Source: Dermacentor variabilis (taxonomy: Eukaryota; Arthropoda; Arachnida; Ixodida; Ixodidae). From it: a stretch of DNA of 64,000 nt. Where the stretch lies: positions 36,989,277 to 37,053,276 of the forward strand of contig NC_134569.1 of NCBI RefSeq assembly GCF_050947875.1. Reading direction: 5' to 3'. The notes under the pieces are model-generated. The model searched no databases, had not been told where the DNA came from, and saw only the letters and a program-made list of their open reading frames with translations. Below are positions 49,107 through 59,390 of this stretch, one piece after another; position 1 is the stretch's first letter, and each line of letters starts with the position of its first letter. Made by a program: the position numbers and the translations under genes.

Positions 49107-49800
49107 CGAGCGATACATACGCACGACAGCGAAGTAATGACGACGCCAGTATGACGATGACAGAATGACGACAATGGGACACTACGACGCCATGATGACG
49201 AAGACGCAGGGCAGTGATGGTGCTGGCAAGACGACGATAGAATGAAGGCGCGATGTGATGACGACGGCATGACGGCAATAAGATATGACACTGGAAGGGC
49301 TATGACAGAACGCTGACGTTAGAACGACCATTATGGCACTACGACGGCTGTATGACTACGATATATTGACGGCAATTAAATGAAGAGGAAGCGATTACGA
49401 TGGCATAATGACTATAGGATGATGATTATGGAACGATTACGATAGTGTGAGCACGACGGCGTCACGAGAAAGGAGTGACAACACTTGATTGACGACGGTA
49501 GTAACGAAGACGGTTTGACGAAAATGGGATGACTAAGTTGGAATGAAGACGATGGAAAGACACCCATGGCACCAAGACGGGCTTTGATTATCAATTATTC
49601 TCGACAAGTGTATGACAACAATGCGATGACAACACCGACATTGTGACGACGGCACGATGACGATGAAATGACCATGTTGTGATAACGGTAGCGTGATGAC
49701 GATGGTAAGACGATGACGTAATGACGATGACGTAACCTGACGTAATGAAGACGATGAAGGTGACTACGGCATGACGATGGCGGCGTGTTAGCGTTGCAGT
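49107..49800. repeat. Decayed minisatellite rich in TGACGA
   Basis: Short motifs such as atgacgac, gatgacg and acgacggca recur irregularly for about 700 bp, at roughly 10-30 bp spacing. No sharp unit can be defined by eye. It starts directly after the SINE target duplication. Low-complexity frames on the minus strand (poly-Ser/His) are artefacts. Confidence 0.6.
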
Positions 49801-52022
49801 TCACGTCCGCGCTGAGAGTAACGACTTTCTGACTCGAACCACCTCAATTTGCACTATATCCTGTGCCGCTTCGCAATATGTTCGATACCGGCCGATGTTG
49901 CAAGACAACACCTTCCCACATATTATCTACATCGCACATATATCGACATCTACATATCCGCCGAAATACCAACCCATTAACTGACAGCAGCCAGCAGCAG
50001 CAATAGTAGCCGCTTCGAGCACGACGGAGTAGCCAACGAAAGCCTCGCTTTAGAATTTCCTGCTACGCTGCCTTCATTTCACCTGCCTTCACAAAAGTAT
50101 GCTCTATCGACAGAAGAAAGAAAATTCAATGAGAGACAGCACAAATGCAAGCTAACACCCCACGCAGTCACTGGGGCCAGAAAGCTTTCACTTATCGCTT
50201 CCTTGCAAGCGACCAGCGGAAAATTTGAAGGATAAAATAATAGAAAAGAGGCAGTTCAAGAAATTCACGCGAGCTTTCATGCTCGCAAGAGGACAGCAGC
50301 AAAATGGCTCAGCAAAGAGAAAGATGACATTCCTCTGCATTGCGTAGCCACACTTCAAAATACGTATGAATCAGGAGCAGCAGCAACGTCATCAGAACTG
50401 CGGGCCCACGGCACAGACTGTAGTACGTGCAATTCCACAGTGCCAACGGCGACGAGAGACGCCGTGACAGACAGCGCGCGTCTTGGGACGGCCGATGGAG
50501 CGCTCTGCAACAGCGAACGAACCTCCGAATTTATACTTTTTTTTTTTACGAGCGCCTACTACGCTGAGTGCGGCGCTGTCTGTTGCCGTCGTCGACGTCT
50601 TCCTGCTTCCACAGTCGCGCGCATCCGAGCGAGAGAGCCTGGTAACACAAAACGCTTTTCCATGCGGCGCCTGACGGCAGAGGAGCTCTATCAAAATATA
50701 TTAGGGTTCCCTTCTGGCTCGAGGCGGCGTGAAAAGGAATGTTGGGACAGCTATCGCAAGGGATGATATTTCCAGGCGCATACATAACGCCGCATGCAAA
50801 TTAGACGCCAACCTCGAGTCCCCCCTCTCCCTTCCTCATTGCCGGCGCTTTTTTCAGTCAGCTCCCTTCCGCCCTCATTTTTCTGAATGTGTCTTCCGTT
50901 TACGATCGTCCCTCCCAACTGCGCATTTATATATTTCATGTACATTTTGTGTCAGCTTCACTTTTGGTTTGGCGGGAAACTTGCCTCCCCGATTGCTACT
51001 ATTTCTCCAGTTCTTCAACTCCCTCTGCGAGCTGTATATTTCACTGCGTCGCTTCACTCGCACTTCGTTGCCGCTGGTTTCGCGCGCCGCAAGCGTCTCA
51101 GAGAGGTCGGGACGCGGTAAAAGCAAAACGTCCACCGTCAAGTCATGTTCCTTCCGTCGTACTTCCTCATTTCGCCAACAACGCCGCGCCTCCGCCCGTC
51201 TGGCCAGTCCTCCTCTCCCCCTCCCTCCTTTTCTTCCCACAGTTCCTGTTCGCCTCCGCTCGCCCATTCAGCTATGCCGCACTTAAACCATCTCTCCACC
51301 TTCACGCCTTCCCCACGTAACGTACGAACCTTCCCCATGCCTCCATCTTTCGCGCGTGACGAGACATGTAGATACAAAAGAGCGGTGACCAACTCTTATT
51401 ACAGTGCCGTAGAAAGCAATCTCTACAAAGACAAGCTATAGGCCAGACACGTGGACAGAATAGACTGAGCGAGATGACGAAATATAAAATAGAATAAAGA
51501 AATACATAGAGCCTGTCTTTGGTGCAAAAAGAAAGAGGACAGCTTTTGGCATTAACATAAGATTTGCAATTTAAAAGCTTTCTTTTCTTTCTTTCGCCTC
51601 TTCAACACCCTTATACGGAGCTCAGCTTTATAACCAACTGCCTCCAGCGCATATTCTCTCGTCCAGAGCTCTGTGCTGCAGCGAAGGAAACGTCAATTTC
51701 TTCTTTGTGCTCCTTGCTGAAGCTGCGACCAGGCATCTTGAAGCCTACCCAGTTTTTAAGGCTTTTAAGGCAAGTCAGAAGGAAACATAAGTGTGAGAAA
51801 AAGAATGAATATAGAAAGCAGGAAATAATGGGAGTCGTGATTCTCGGATGCTAAGATTTCGTAAGAACAGGAATATTTGAAGGAAAAGTGGGTGTCTGCT
51901 ACCGGAAAGAACAATGAAGATGTGCGTAATTCACTCGGCAATGTATTCGTCGCTTCTCTGCTGCTCGTCCTTGCGTATTTACGCCATGTTTATGGGCTTG
52001 CCTATGAACGTGCGTGCGTGCT
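49801..52022. other. Unassigned stretch
   Basis: No supported gene was found. 50420-51400 is richer in C and CpG, and frames of 100-185 codons on both strands have no recognisable domain. Confidence 0.4.
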
Positions 52023-52039
52023 TGTGTGTGTGTGTGCGT

Positions 52040-52126
<87 letters not shown>

Positions 52127-52129
52127 TGT

Positions 52130-52162
<33 letters not shown>

Positions 52163-52163
52163 T
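52023..52163. repeat. (GT)n microsatellite, 5' flank of LTR element
   Basis: This is a GT array with a few GC, TT and GA interruptions. It stops exactly at the TG start of the 5' LTR and resumes after the 3' LTR. Confidence 0.95.
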
Positions 52164-52668
52164 TGTTGCGTTTCGCCTGCGACACGTGGTTTTGCCGGCG
52201 CGACTGCGGCGGGGCGGCAGACATTTTGGCCCGATCGTCGTCGCCGCAACACTCATCGCCAGGTGTTTCCAGGCGCGTCTGCGGCGATGCGACCGCCTAG
52301 GGATCTCGTTCCAGTCATTGTGCCCGAAACAGGCGATGCCAAAGCAGGGATCTCATTCCAGTTATTGGGCCCGAAACAGGCGATGCCAAAGCAGGGATCT
52401 CGTTCCAGTCATTGTGCCCGAAACAGGCGATGCCAAAGCAGGGACCATCTTCTCGTTACAGTCATTGTGTCCGACCGGCAGCGCCACGACAGGGTGCTAC
52501 GAGATCGTGCGCAGCGCCACGACGGGGTGCTACGAGATCGTGCGCAGCGCCACGACAGGGTGCTACGAGATCGTGCGCAGCGCCACGACAGTGTGCGTCA
52601 CCATTAGCCCATTGTACATTCACGTGCTCGTCTTTTGAGGGGTTCCTTCTTGCCCTCAACTGCGAGAG

Positions 52669-52676
52669 TATAAAAA
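52669..52676 (+). promoter_or_regulatory. TATA box of the 5' LTR
   Basis: The sequence tataaaaa lies after the tandem repeats and before a candidate initiator ttcagttgag about 40 bp downstream. The same sequence occurs in the 3' LTR at 58801-58808. It would start the genomic RNA. Confidence 0.7.
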
Positions 52677-52786
52677 CAGCTGCCCCCGGACGCCAAAAAG
52701 AAGGGCTCCGATTTCTTCAGTTGAGTGAAGTGCTCTCCCGTCTCTCTACTTCGGTCAACCTGACCGCCAACTCTTTGCGATGTTAA

Positions 52787-52792
52787 AATAAA
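52787..52792 (+). promoter_or_regulatory. Polyadenylation signal in the LTR
   Basis: AATAAA lies about 115 bp after the TATA box, so R would be short. The equivalent in the 3' LTR at 58919-58924 would end the genomic RNA. Confidence 0.6.
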
Positions 52793-52966
52793 CAAGTTGT
52801 TTCGTTGTTACCAGTCGACTCATGCTTTGCCGGGACCTTCGGATGCTTCCAGTTGTACCCCAGGCCGCCAGGCCAACGCTACCCTTGGGGCTTGCGACCC
52901 AGGTACAACCACGGGCGTCAGCGCCGAGTTCCCATCCGATCGCTCCAGTGTCGCGATCCCAAACAT

Positions 52967-52984
52967 CTGGTTGCCAGCGGTGAG
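52967..52984 (+). other. Candidate primer binding site
   Basis: TGG begins one base after the proposed LTR end, and tggttgccagcggtgaga would pair with a tRNA 3' end. I could not name the tRNA. A near copy (tgccagcggcgagatcg) occurs about 45 bp downstream, so the assignment is tentative. Confidence 0.4.
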
Positions 52985-53318
52985 ATCGCCTACGACTTCA
53001 AACAACGGTCTGCCAGCGGCGAGATCGCGACAACGGAGGCCAGCAGCAAAGAGATGCAGTTGACAGTATGCTGAGCAGCTCAACGACGATCCGGGAGCAG
53101 TGCAACGAGCCCTGTGTGACGACTGGTTGCCTGCAGCGGAACGACTGCGCGGAATTCCTGCCTGCGAGGTTTGGTGAGTGCGGGACTTTCTTCTTCTGAG
53201 CTTTGCCAGGCTTTTGTTAGTGTTAGAAACAGAGCTGGTAATTGTGGTTGTCGTTGCTGCCGGGTTAGTTGCGGCAAGACAATAGTAAGCAGTAGAGAAA
53301 GCAGCATTCAGAGCAGCC

Positions 53319-56300
53319 ATGGATTTGAAGTCGTTGCGCAAACCGAAATTGTTGGAGCTTGCAAGAGAGTTGGGTCTGGATGTCTCAGACAAACTAAGAA
53401 AACCTGAACTGCTAAAGGCTATTCTTGAGTTAGAGGCTGAGGATGACGAGCTGTCGGAATGCCTTGAGACTATTGAGGAGAGGTCAAAAAGACAGGAGCG
53501 CGAACTTAAAGAGCAAAAAGAGAAATATGAGCGCGAACTTAAAGAGCAAAAAGAGAAACAGGAGCGCGAACTTAAAGAGCAGAAAGAAAAAGAAGAGCGC
53601 GAACACGCTTTGGAAATGAAGCGTCTTGAGGTAGAGATGGAACGCGCTCGTAATGGAAGTCAGGCACACGGTGCAGGAGAACGCGTATTGTTCAAAATGA
53701 CTGACCTGATGCGGCCGTTTAAGCTTGGAGAGGACATTGGTTTGTTCCTGGTTAACTTTGAGCGAACGTGCGAGAAGCAGGGGTTCTCTCGGGAAACGTG
53801 GCCACAGCGCTTGCTCACTTTGTTACCCGGCGAGGCGGCCGACGTAGTCGCTCGCTTGGATAGAGAGGAGGCAGAGGATTTCGACAAAGTAAAAGCGAGT
53901 CTGCTAAAAAAGTACCGGCTGTCTGCGGAGGCGTTCCGTCGGAAGTTTCGGGAAAATGAGAAAGGCAGAAGTGAGTCATATACAGAGTTTGCGTATAGGC
54001 TTATGTCGAACATGCAGGAGTGGCTCAAAGAAGAGAAAGCGTTTGGTGACCACGATAAAGTTCTGCAGTGCTTCGGGCTAGAACAGTTTTATAGTCGGTT
54101 ACCGGAGAACGTGCGATACTGGGTCTTGGATAGGCCAGACGTGAGTACGGTGGCTAGAGCCGCTGAGCTAGCCGAGGAGTTTGTGACGCGTCGAGCTCGC
54201 GGAGCTAAGGACGGTCAAAAGGGTGAATTTGGCTCCAAGTCTGAGAGGCCAAGGTTCACGCCCATGAGATTTAAGGGGGACACGCGTAGTGAGGATGCGA
54301 GTGAAAGCAATCCGACCAAACGTAAAGAGACGGCAGCCGAAGCCGAACGCAGAAAGCGGTTCGAGATGAGGCGAGCGGGCGTTTGTTATACGTGCCAGAA
54401 GCCGGGTCACTTTTCGGCGCAGTGTCCGGAAACAACACCAAAAGTTGTGTTTTTTTCAATAGGCAGCACGGACGAGAACATGAAGCTTCTCGAGCCTTAC
54501 ATGCGAGACCTCCTCGTGAACGGGAAAGAGTGCCGAGTGCTTCGAGATTCCGCAGCTACGATGGATGTAGTTCACCCATCTTACGTAGAACCCCATATGT
54601 TCACGGGCGAGTGCGCATGGATCAAGCAAGCCGTGGAAGCTCATAGCGTGTGTCTGCCGGTAGCAAAAGTGCTTATTGAAGGACCTTTCGGAGCGCTTGA
54701 GACGGAGGCGGCAGTGTCATCTATGCTGCCACCCCAGTACCCGTACCTATTTTCAAACAGGTCCGATCACCTCCTGCGCGAGAAGGGGCTTTTGTTTGGT
54801 GAAGCTAGTGTTCAGGCCTTAACCAGATCGAAGGTTCGGGAGCTCGCTGCAAAGGCGGTAGTTGCGGGGCCGACGTTATCAAACAACGAAAAAGGGTCAG
54901 AGGCGCAGCAAGCTGATATTCAGAGCACGCCCGAACTGAATAAACTTGAGTCTGTAACGTTAAAGGCGCCAGATACTGGAGAGGAAAATCCCGATTCGGG
55001 AAAGTTAGAAGAGCTATCTACTGATTTGCTCATCGCGCCTACGTCAGACGGACTTGATAGGTTGCTAAAAGTCAGCCGGTCGGCTTTGATAGCCGAGCAA
55101 AAGAAGGATGGCAGCCTAGAAAACATTCGCTGCAATGTCAAAGAAGGTATCGCCAGGAAAACTGCGCGTTTTGTGGAAAGAGGTGGAGTCCTGTACCGGA
55201 AGTATCTAGACCGCAGAGGAGTGGAGTTCGATCAGCTGATCGTGCCTAAATGCTATCGTCAGGATCTGTTGCGCTTGTCACACGGGGGTTCGTGGTCCGG
55301 ACACCTTGGAGTTAAGAAAACTAAGGACCGTCTCTTGCAAGAGTACTATTGGCCAGGGTGTTTTCGGGACGCAGACCATTTCGTGAGGACATGTGACACT
55401 TGTCAGCGGGTGGGCAAACCAGGGGACAAATCGAGGGCGCCGTTGAAATTGGTACCTATCATTACGGAGCCTTTTAGACGGCTCGTTATTGATACTGTGG
55501 GACCTCTGCCGGTAACAGCCACGGGGTACAGACACATTTTGACTGTGATCTGCCCAGCGACAAAGTTCCCTGAATCAGTGCCGCTTAAAGAACTCAGCTC
55601 AGTTGAGATAGTTAATGCACTACTGTCCATATTTGCGCGAGTTGGTTTCCCTGCGGAAATCCAATCAGATCAGGGCACAGTGTTTACTAGCGCTTTGACG
55701 ACAACTTTTCTCGAAAGGTGTGGGGTAAAGCTGTTACACAGCTCAGTGTACCACCCACAGTCGAATTCCGTTGAGAAGCTCCACTCCGTCATGAAGCGCG
55801 TGTTGAGAGCGTTGTGTTTTGAACATCGAACTGACTGGGAGCTGTGTCTGCCTGGGGTGATGTTTGCTTTAAGGACCGCGCCGCATGCGGCTACGGGGTT
55901 TTCGCCAGCTGAACTGGTGTACGGTCGCTCGCTTCGATCTCCGCTTCGCATGCTTCGAGAATCATGGGAAGGTAGGGGCGACGACCCAGTCGTGGTGGAG
56001 TACGTGCTTAAGCTCCTCGAACGCTTAAGAAGGGCACAGGAGTTGTCAGGTGAAGCAATGACAAAGGCCCAGCAGAGGGCCAAGGTTTATTATGATCGGA
56101 CAGCCAGGGCCCGTCGTTTTGAGGTTGGCGATGAGGTCATGATATTGCGCACATCGCTAAACAACAAACTAGACGTGCAGGGGGAGGGCCCAGCACGAAT
56201 TGTTCAGAAACTGTCGGACGTTAACTACGTGGTAAGTCTGCCAGGAAAGCGGAAAGCACAGCAAGTTTACCACTGTAATCTGCTCAAACCTTATAGACAA

Positions 56301-57809
56301 AGGGAAGCAGTGGTGTGCCTGATGGTAAACGTTCCTGAAGAGCTTCAAGTCGAGCTTCCAGGACTAGGCTCAGTGACGAACAGGGAAGACACCGGTCAAG
56401 TCATTAGTGACCTTATCAGTAAAGCACCGCTGTCGCCTGAGCAGAAAACCGAACTACACCAGCTATTACAAGAGTTTCAAGGTCTGTTCTCTGAGAGGCC
56501 TGGTAGGACTTCTGTACTTACTCATGATATAGAACTTACCTCCCCAGAGCCAGTACGATCCAAGGCGTATCGGGTGTCACCCCGCCAGAGCGATATTATG
56601 AAGGCTGAGGTAAAGAAAATGCTACAGCTCGGTGTTATTGAGGCAGGTGAGAGTGATTATACCTCCCCTTTGATTTTAGTTGAGGTACCGGGCAAGGAAC
56701 CTCGTCCTTGCGTCGACTACCGCAGGCTTAATTCCATCACTAAGGATCAAATTTATCCGATCCCTAACATCGAGGAGCGCCTTGAGAAAGTTAGTAGCGC
56801 TCAGTTTATTTCCACCCTAGATCTTGTCAGGGGTTATTGGCAGGTTCCACTTACAGAAGAGGCTAGTAGGTATGCGGCGTTCATTTCACCAATGGGAACA
56901 TTCCGTCCTAAAGTGTTGAGTTTTGGTTTGAAGAACGCGCCATACTGTTTTTCAAGCCTCATGGATAAAGTGTTGCGGGGACAGCAAGAATTCGCTTTAC
57001 CGTATCTAGACGACGTAGCGATATTCTCCGCATCCTGGTCTGAGCATATGACACACTTGCGGGCAGTGCTAACCCGCCTGCGCGAAGCGGGCTTGACAGT
57101 AAAGGCTCCTAAGTGCCAGTTAGCACAGGCCGAGGTTGTCTACCTCGGTCACGTGATTGGTCAGGGTCGTCGCCGCCCCTCTGAAATAAAAGTGGCCGCT
57201 GTGCGAGACTTTCCGCAACCGCGCACCAAGACCGATATTCGGTCGTTCTTGGGTGTCGCCGGCTACTATCAGAGGTACATCCCTAGGTACTCTGATATCG
57301 CGGCTCCCCTGACGGATGCTCTAAGAAAGACCGAGCCTCAAACAGTCGTCTGGGACGAGACAAAGGAAAGAGCTTTTAGCGCCCTAAAGAGTGCCCTAAC
57401 AAGCCAGCCTGTGCTACGATCGCCAGACTATACAAAAGGGTTCATTGTTCAGTGCGATGCTAGTGAGCGAGGCATGGGCGTTGTACTGGGCCAACGGGAA
57501 AATGGAGAAGTAGAACACCCCGTCCTGTATGCTAGTCGTAAGCTGACCAGTCGTGAGCAGGCGTATAGCGCCACCGAGAAAGAGTGTGCGTGTCTCGTGT
57601 GGGCCGTTCAGAAATTGTCATGCTATCTAGCCGACTCGAGGTTTATCATTGAGACGGATCACTGCCCTCTCCAATGGCTGCAGACCATCTCTCCCAAAAA
57701 TGGCCGCCTCCTGCGCTGGAGCCTCGCTTTACAACAATATTCCTTTGAGGTGCGTTACAAAAAGGGGAGTCTCAACGGTAACGCCGATGGCTTAAGTCGA
57801 AGCCCCTAA
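53319..57809 (+). CDS. Gag-Pol polyprotein (capsid, protease-like, integrase, RT, RNase H)
   Basis: This is a single 1496-residue frame without stops. Order: a SAP-like helical start (about 2-50); a coiled coil with three near-identical 11-residue RELKEQKEK repeats (about 60-105); a capsid region with SCAN-like features (about 128-290); a CCHC knuckle CYTCQKPGHFSAQC (356-369); a protease-like region with DSAA at 410-413 in place of the usual D-S/T-G; integrase with HHCC zinc site (H655, H662, C692, C695) and catalytic D725, D784, E819 (D-34-E); an integrase C-terminal region; then RT with Asp 1168 and YLDD at 1229-1232; and RNase H with D1380, E1420 and D1447. Integrase upstream of RT is the Gmr1-like order. 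All RT, RNase H and integrase catalytic residues are present. Only the protease site looks altered. Gag and Pol are fused with no visible frameshift. The first Met of the frame after the leader was taken as the start. Confidence 0.92.
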   Translation: MDLKSLRKPKLLELARELGLDVSDKLRKPELLKAILELEAEDDELSECLETIEERSKRQERELKEQKEKYERELKEQKEKQERELKEQKEKEEREHALEMKRLEVEMERARNGSQAHGAGERVLFKMTDLMRPFKLGEDIGLFLVNFERTCEKQGFSRETWPQRLLTLLPGEAADVVARLDREEAEDFDKVKASLLKKYRLSAEAFRRKFRENEKGRSESYTEFAYRLMSNMQEWLKEEKAFGDHDKVLQCFGLEQFYSRLPENVRYWVLDRPDVSTVARAAELAEEFVTRRARGAKDGQKGEFGSKSERPRFTPMRFKGDTRSEDASESNPTKRKETAAEAERRKRFEMRRAGVCYTCQKPGHFSAQCPETTPKVVFFSIGSTDENMKLLEPYMRDLLVNGKECRVLRDSAATMDVVHPSYVEPHMFTGECAWIKQAVEAHSVCLPVAKVLIEGPFGALETEAAVSSMLPPQYPYLFSNRSDHLLREKGLLFGEASVQALTRSKVRELAAKAVVAGPTLSNNEKGSEAQQADIQSTPELNKLESVTLKAPDTGEENPDSGKLEELSTDLLIAPTSDGLDRLLKVSRSALIAEQKKDGSLENIRCNVKEGIARKTARFVERGGVLYRKYLDRRGVEFDQLIVPKCYRQDLLRLSHGGSWSGHLGVKKTKDRLLQEYYWPGCFRDADHFVRTCDTCQRVGKPGDKSRAPLKLVPIITEPFRRLVIDTVGPLPVTATGYRHILTVICPATKFPESVPLKELSSVEIVNALLSIFARVGFPAEIQSDQGTVFTSALTTTFLERCGVKLLHSSVYHPQSNSVEKLHSVMKRVLRALCFEHRTDWELCLPGVMFALRTAPHAATGFSPAELVYGRSLRSPLRMLRESWEGRGDDPVVVEYVLKLLERLRRAQELSGEAMTKAQQRAKVYYDRTARARRFEVGDEVMILRTSLNNKLDVQGEGPARIVQKLSDVNYVVSLPGKRKAQQVYHCNLLKPYRQREAVVCLMVNVPEELQVELPGLGSVTNREDTGQVISDLISKAPLSPEQKTELHQLLQEFQGLFSERPGRTSVLTHDIELTSPEPVRSKAYRVSPRQSDIMKAEVKKMLQLGVIEAGESDYTSPLILVEVPGKEPRPCVDYRRLNSITKDQIYPIPNIEERLEKVSSAQFISTLDLVRGYWQVPLTEEASRYAAFISPMGTFRPKVLSFGLKNAPYCFSSLMDKVLRGQQEFALPYLDDVAIFSASWSEHMTHLRAVLTRLREAGLTVKAPKCQLAQAEVVYLGHVIGQGRRRPSEIKVAAVRDFPQPRTKTDIRSFLGVAGYYQRYIPRYSDIAAPLTDALRKTEPQTVVWDETKERAFSALKSALTSQPVLRSPDYTKGFIVQCDASERGMGVVLGQRENGEVEHPVLYASRKLTSREQAYSATEKECACLVWAVQKLSCYLADSRFIIETDHCPLQWLQTISPKNGRLLRWSLALQQYSFEVRYKKGSLNGNADGLSRSP

Positions 57810-58295
57810 CGTAGGAATCAGCCTCAAAATTGTTTGTTACTGATGTTTTTCTTCCTGAGGCAGGATTTTTTTTAACATATTGCTTTTGTTTAGTGTTTCA
57901 AAGTGATGATATGCTTTCTAGTGCAATTTTTCAATTTGTGGACGCGTTCTGAGTGATGCTAGACTACTGTAAGGAACTAGGCAGTGGTATAAAAAGGGGA
58001 AAGAGCCTGGCAGGGCTTAGTGAGGGTTGTGCCGTGCTTGCTGACTGAGCGGTTGAGTTTTCAGCGTAGTTCTAACGCTTGCCGGGAACGAGAACAAAAA
58101 TGTGAACTCTCCCGAAGTCACTTTGCAGTGTCCCGTGCGAACCTGAACGAGAGAACGAGGCCTTCTCTGTGCGCTGCGCTCAAGAAACGTCAAGGGACGC
58201 CCGACTTCGGTTATGAGCATCATCGAGCGACATCCCTCCGGACAGCGGATGCAGTCCCCTGTCCATCGGGATCTCCTTCCCCCGGCGGGGCGGTC
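57810..58295 (+). other. 3' non-coding region of the LTR element, with a second TATA-like motif
   Basis: The region contains ggtataaaaaggggaaagag at about 57987-58006, combining a TATA-like motif with a purine run. The sequence ahead of the 3' LTR, cccggcggggcggtc, is a weak polypurine tract. No open frame with a domain is present, so an env gene is absent. Confidence 0.6.
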
Positions 58296-59264
<969 letters not shown>

Positions 59265-59317
59265 GGATAACTGACTGATTTGATCATATTGGAAATGTCC
59301 AGTTCTCGGTGCCACCA

Positions 59318-59390
59318 GTAGGGTAGCCAACCAGACGCATAATTGGTAAGCATCCCTGCCTTCTCTTCTCCTCCTCCAGTTCTCAGTTCT
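59318..59390 (+). mobile_element. I-type LINE 3' tail
   Basis: The sequence agggtagccaaccagacgca, then ttggtaagcatccctgcctt and a (TCC)n end, matches the conserved tail on the plus strand. No coding region remains. Confidence 0.65.

Larger units (their letters stand above)
52164..52965 (+). repeat. 5' LTR
   Basis: It starts tgttgcgtttcg and most likely ends cccaaaca at 52965. Identity with the 3' LTR stops at 52934, but weaker similarity continues to the (A)CA end. It contains a 47-bp tandem repeat (three units from 52300 to 52440 plus a partial) and a 33-bp tandem repeat (52479-52597, three units plus a partial). These may be enhancer-like units in U3. Confidence 0.9.

Noticed and set aside
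50729..51286. Plus-strand frame of 185 codons
   Set aside because: Pyrimidine-rich sequence gives open frames on both strands. No domain or splice context could be supported.
52479..52597. Repeated units in the LTR considered as a separate satellite
   Set aside because: The same units occur in both LTRs with identical copy number, so they are part of the retrotransposon.
57810..58295. Search for an env gene after pol
   Set aside because: Only short frames are present, with no signal peptide or transmembrane pattern before the 3' LTR.
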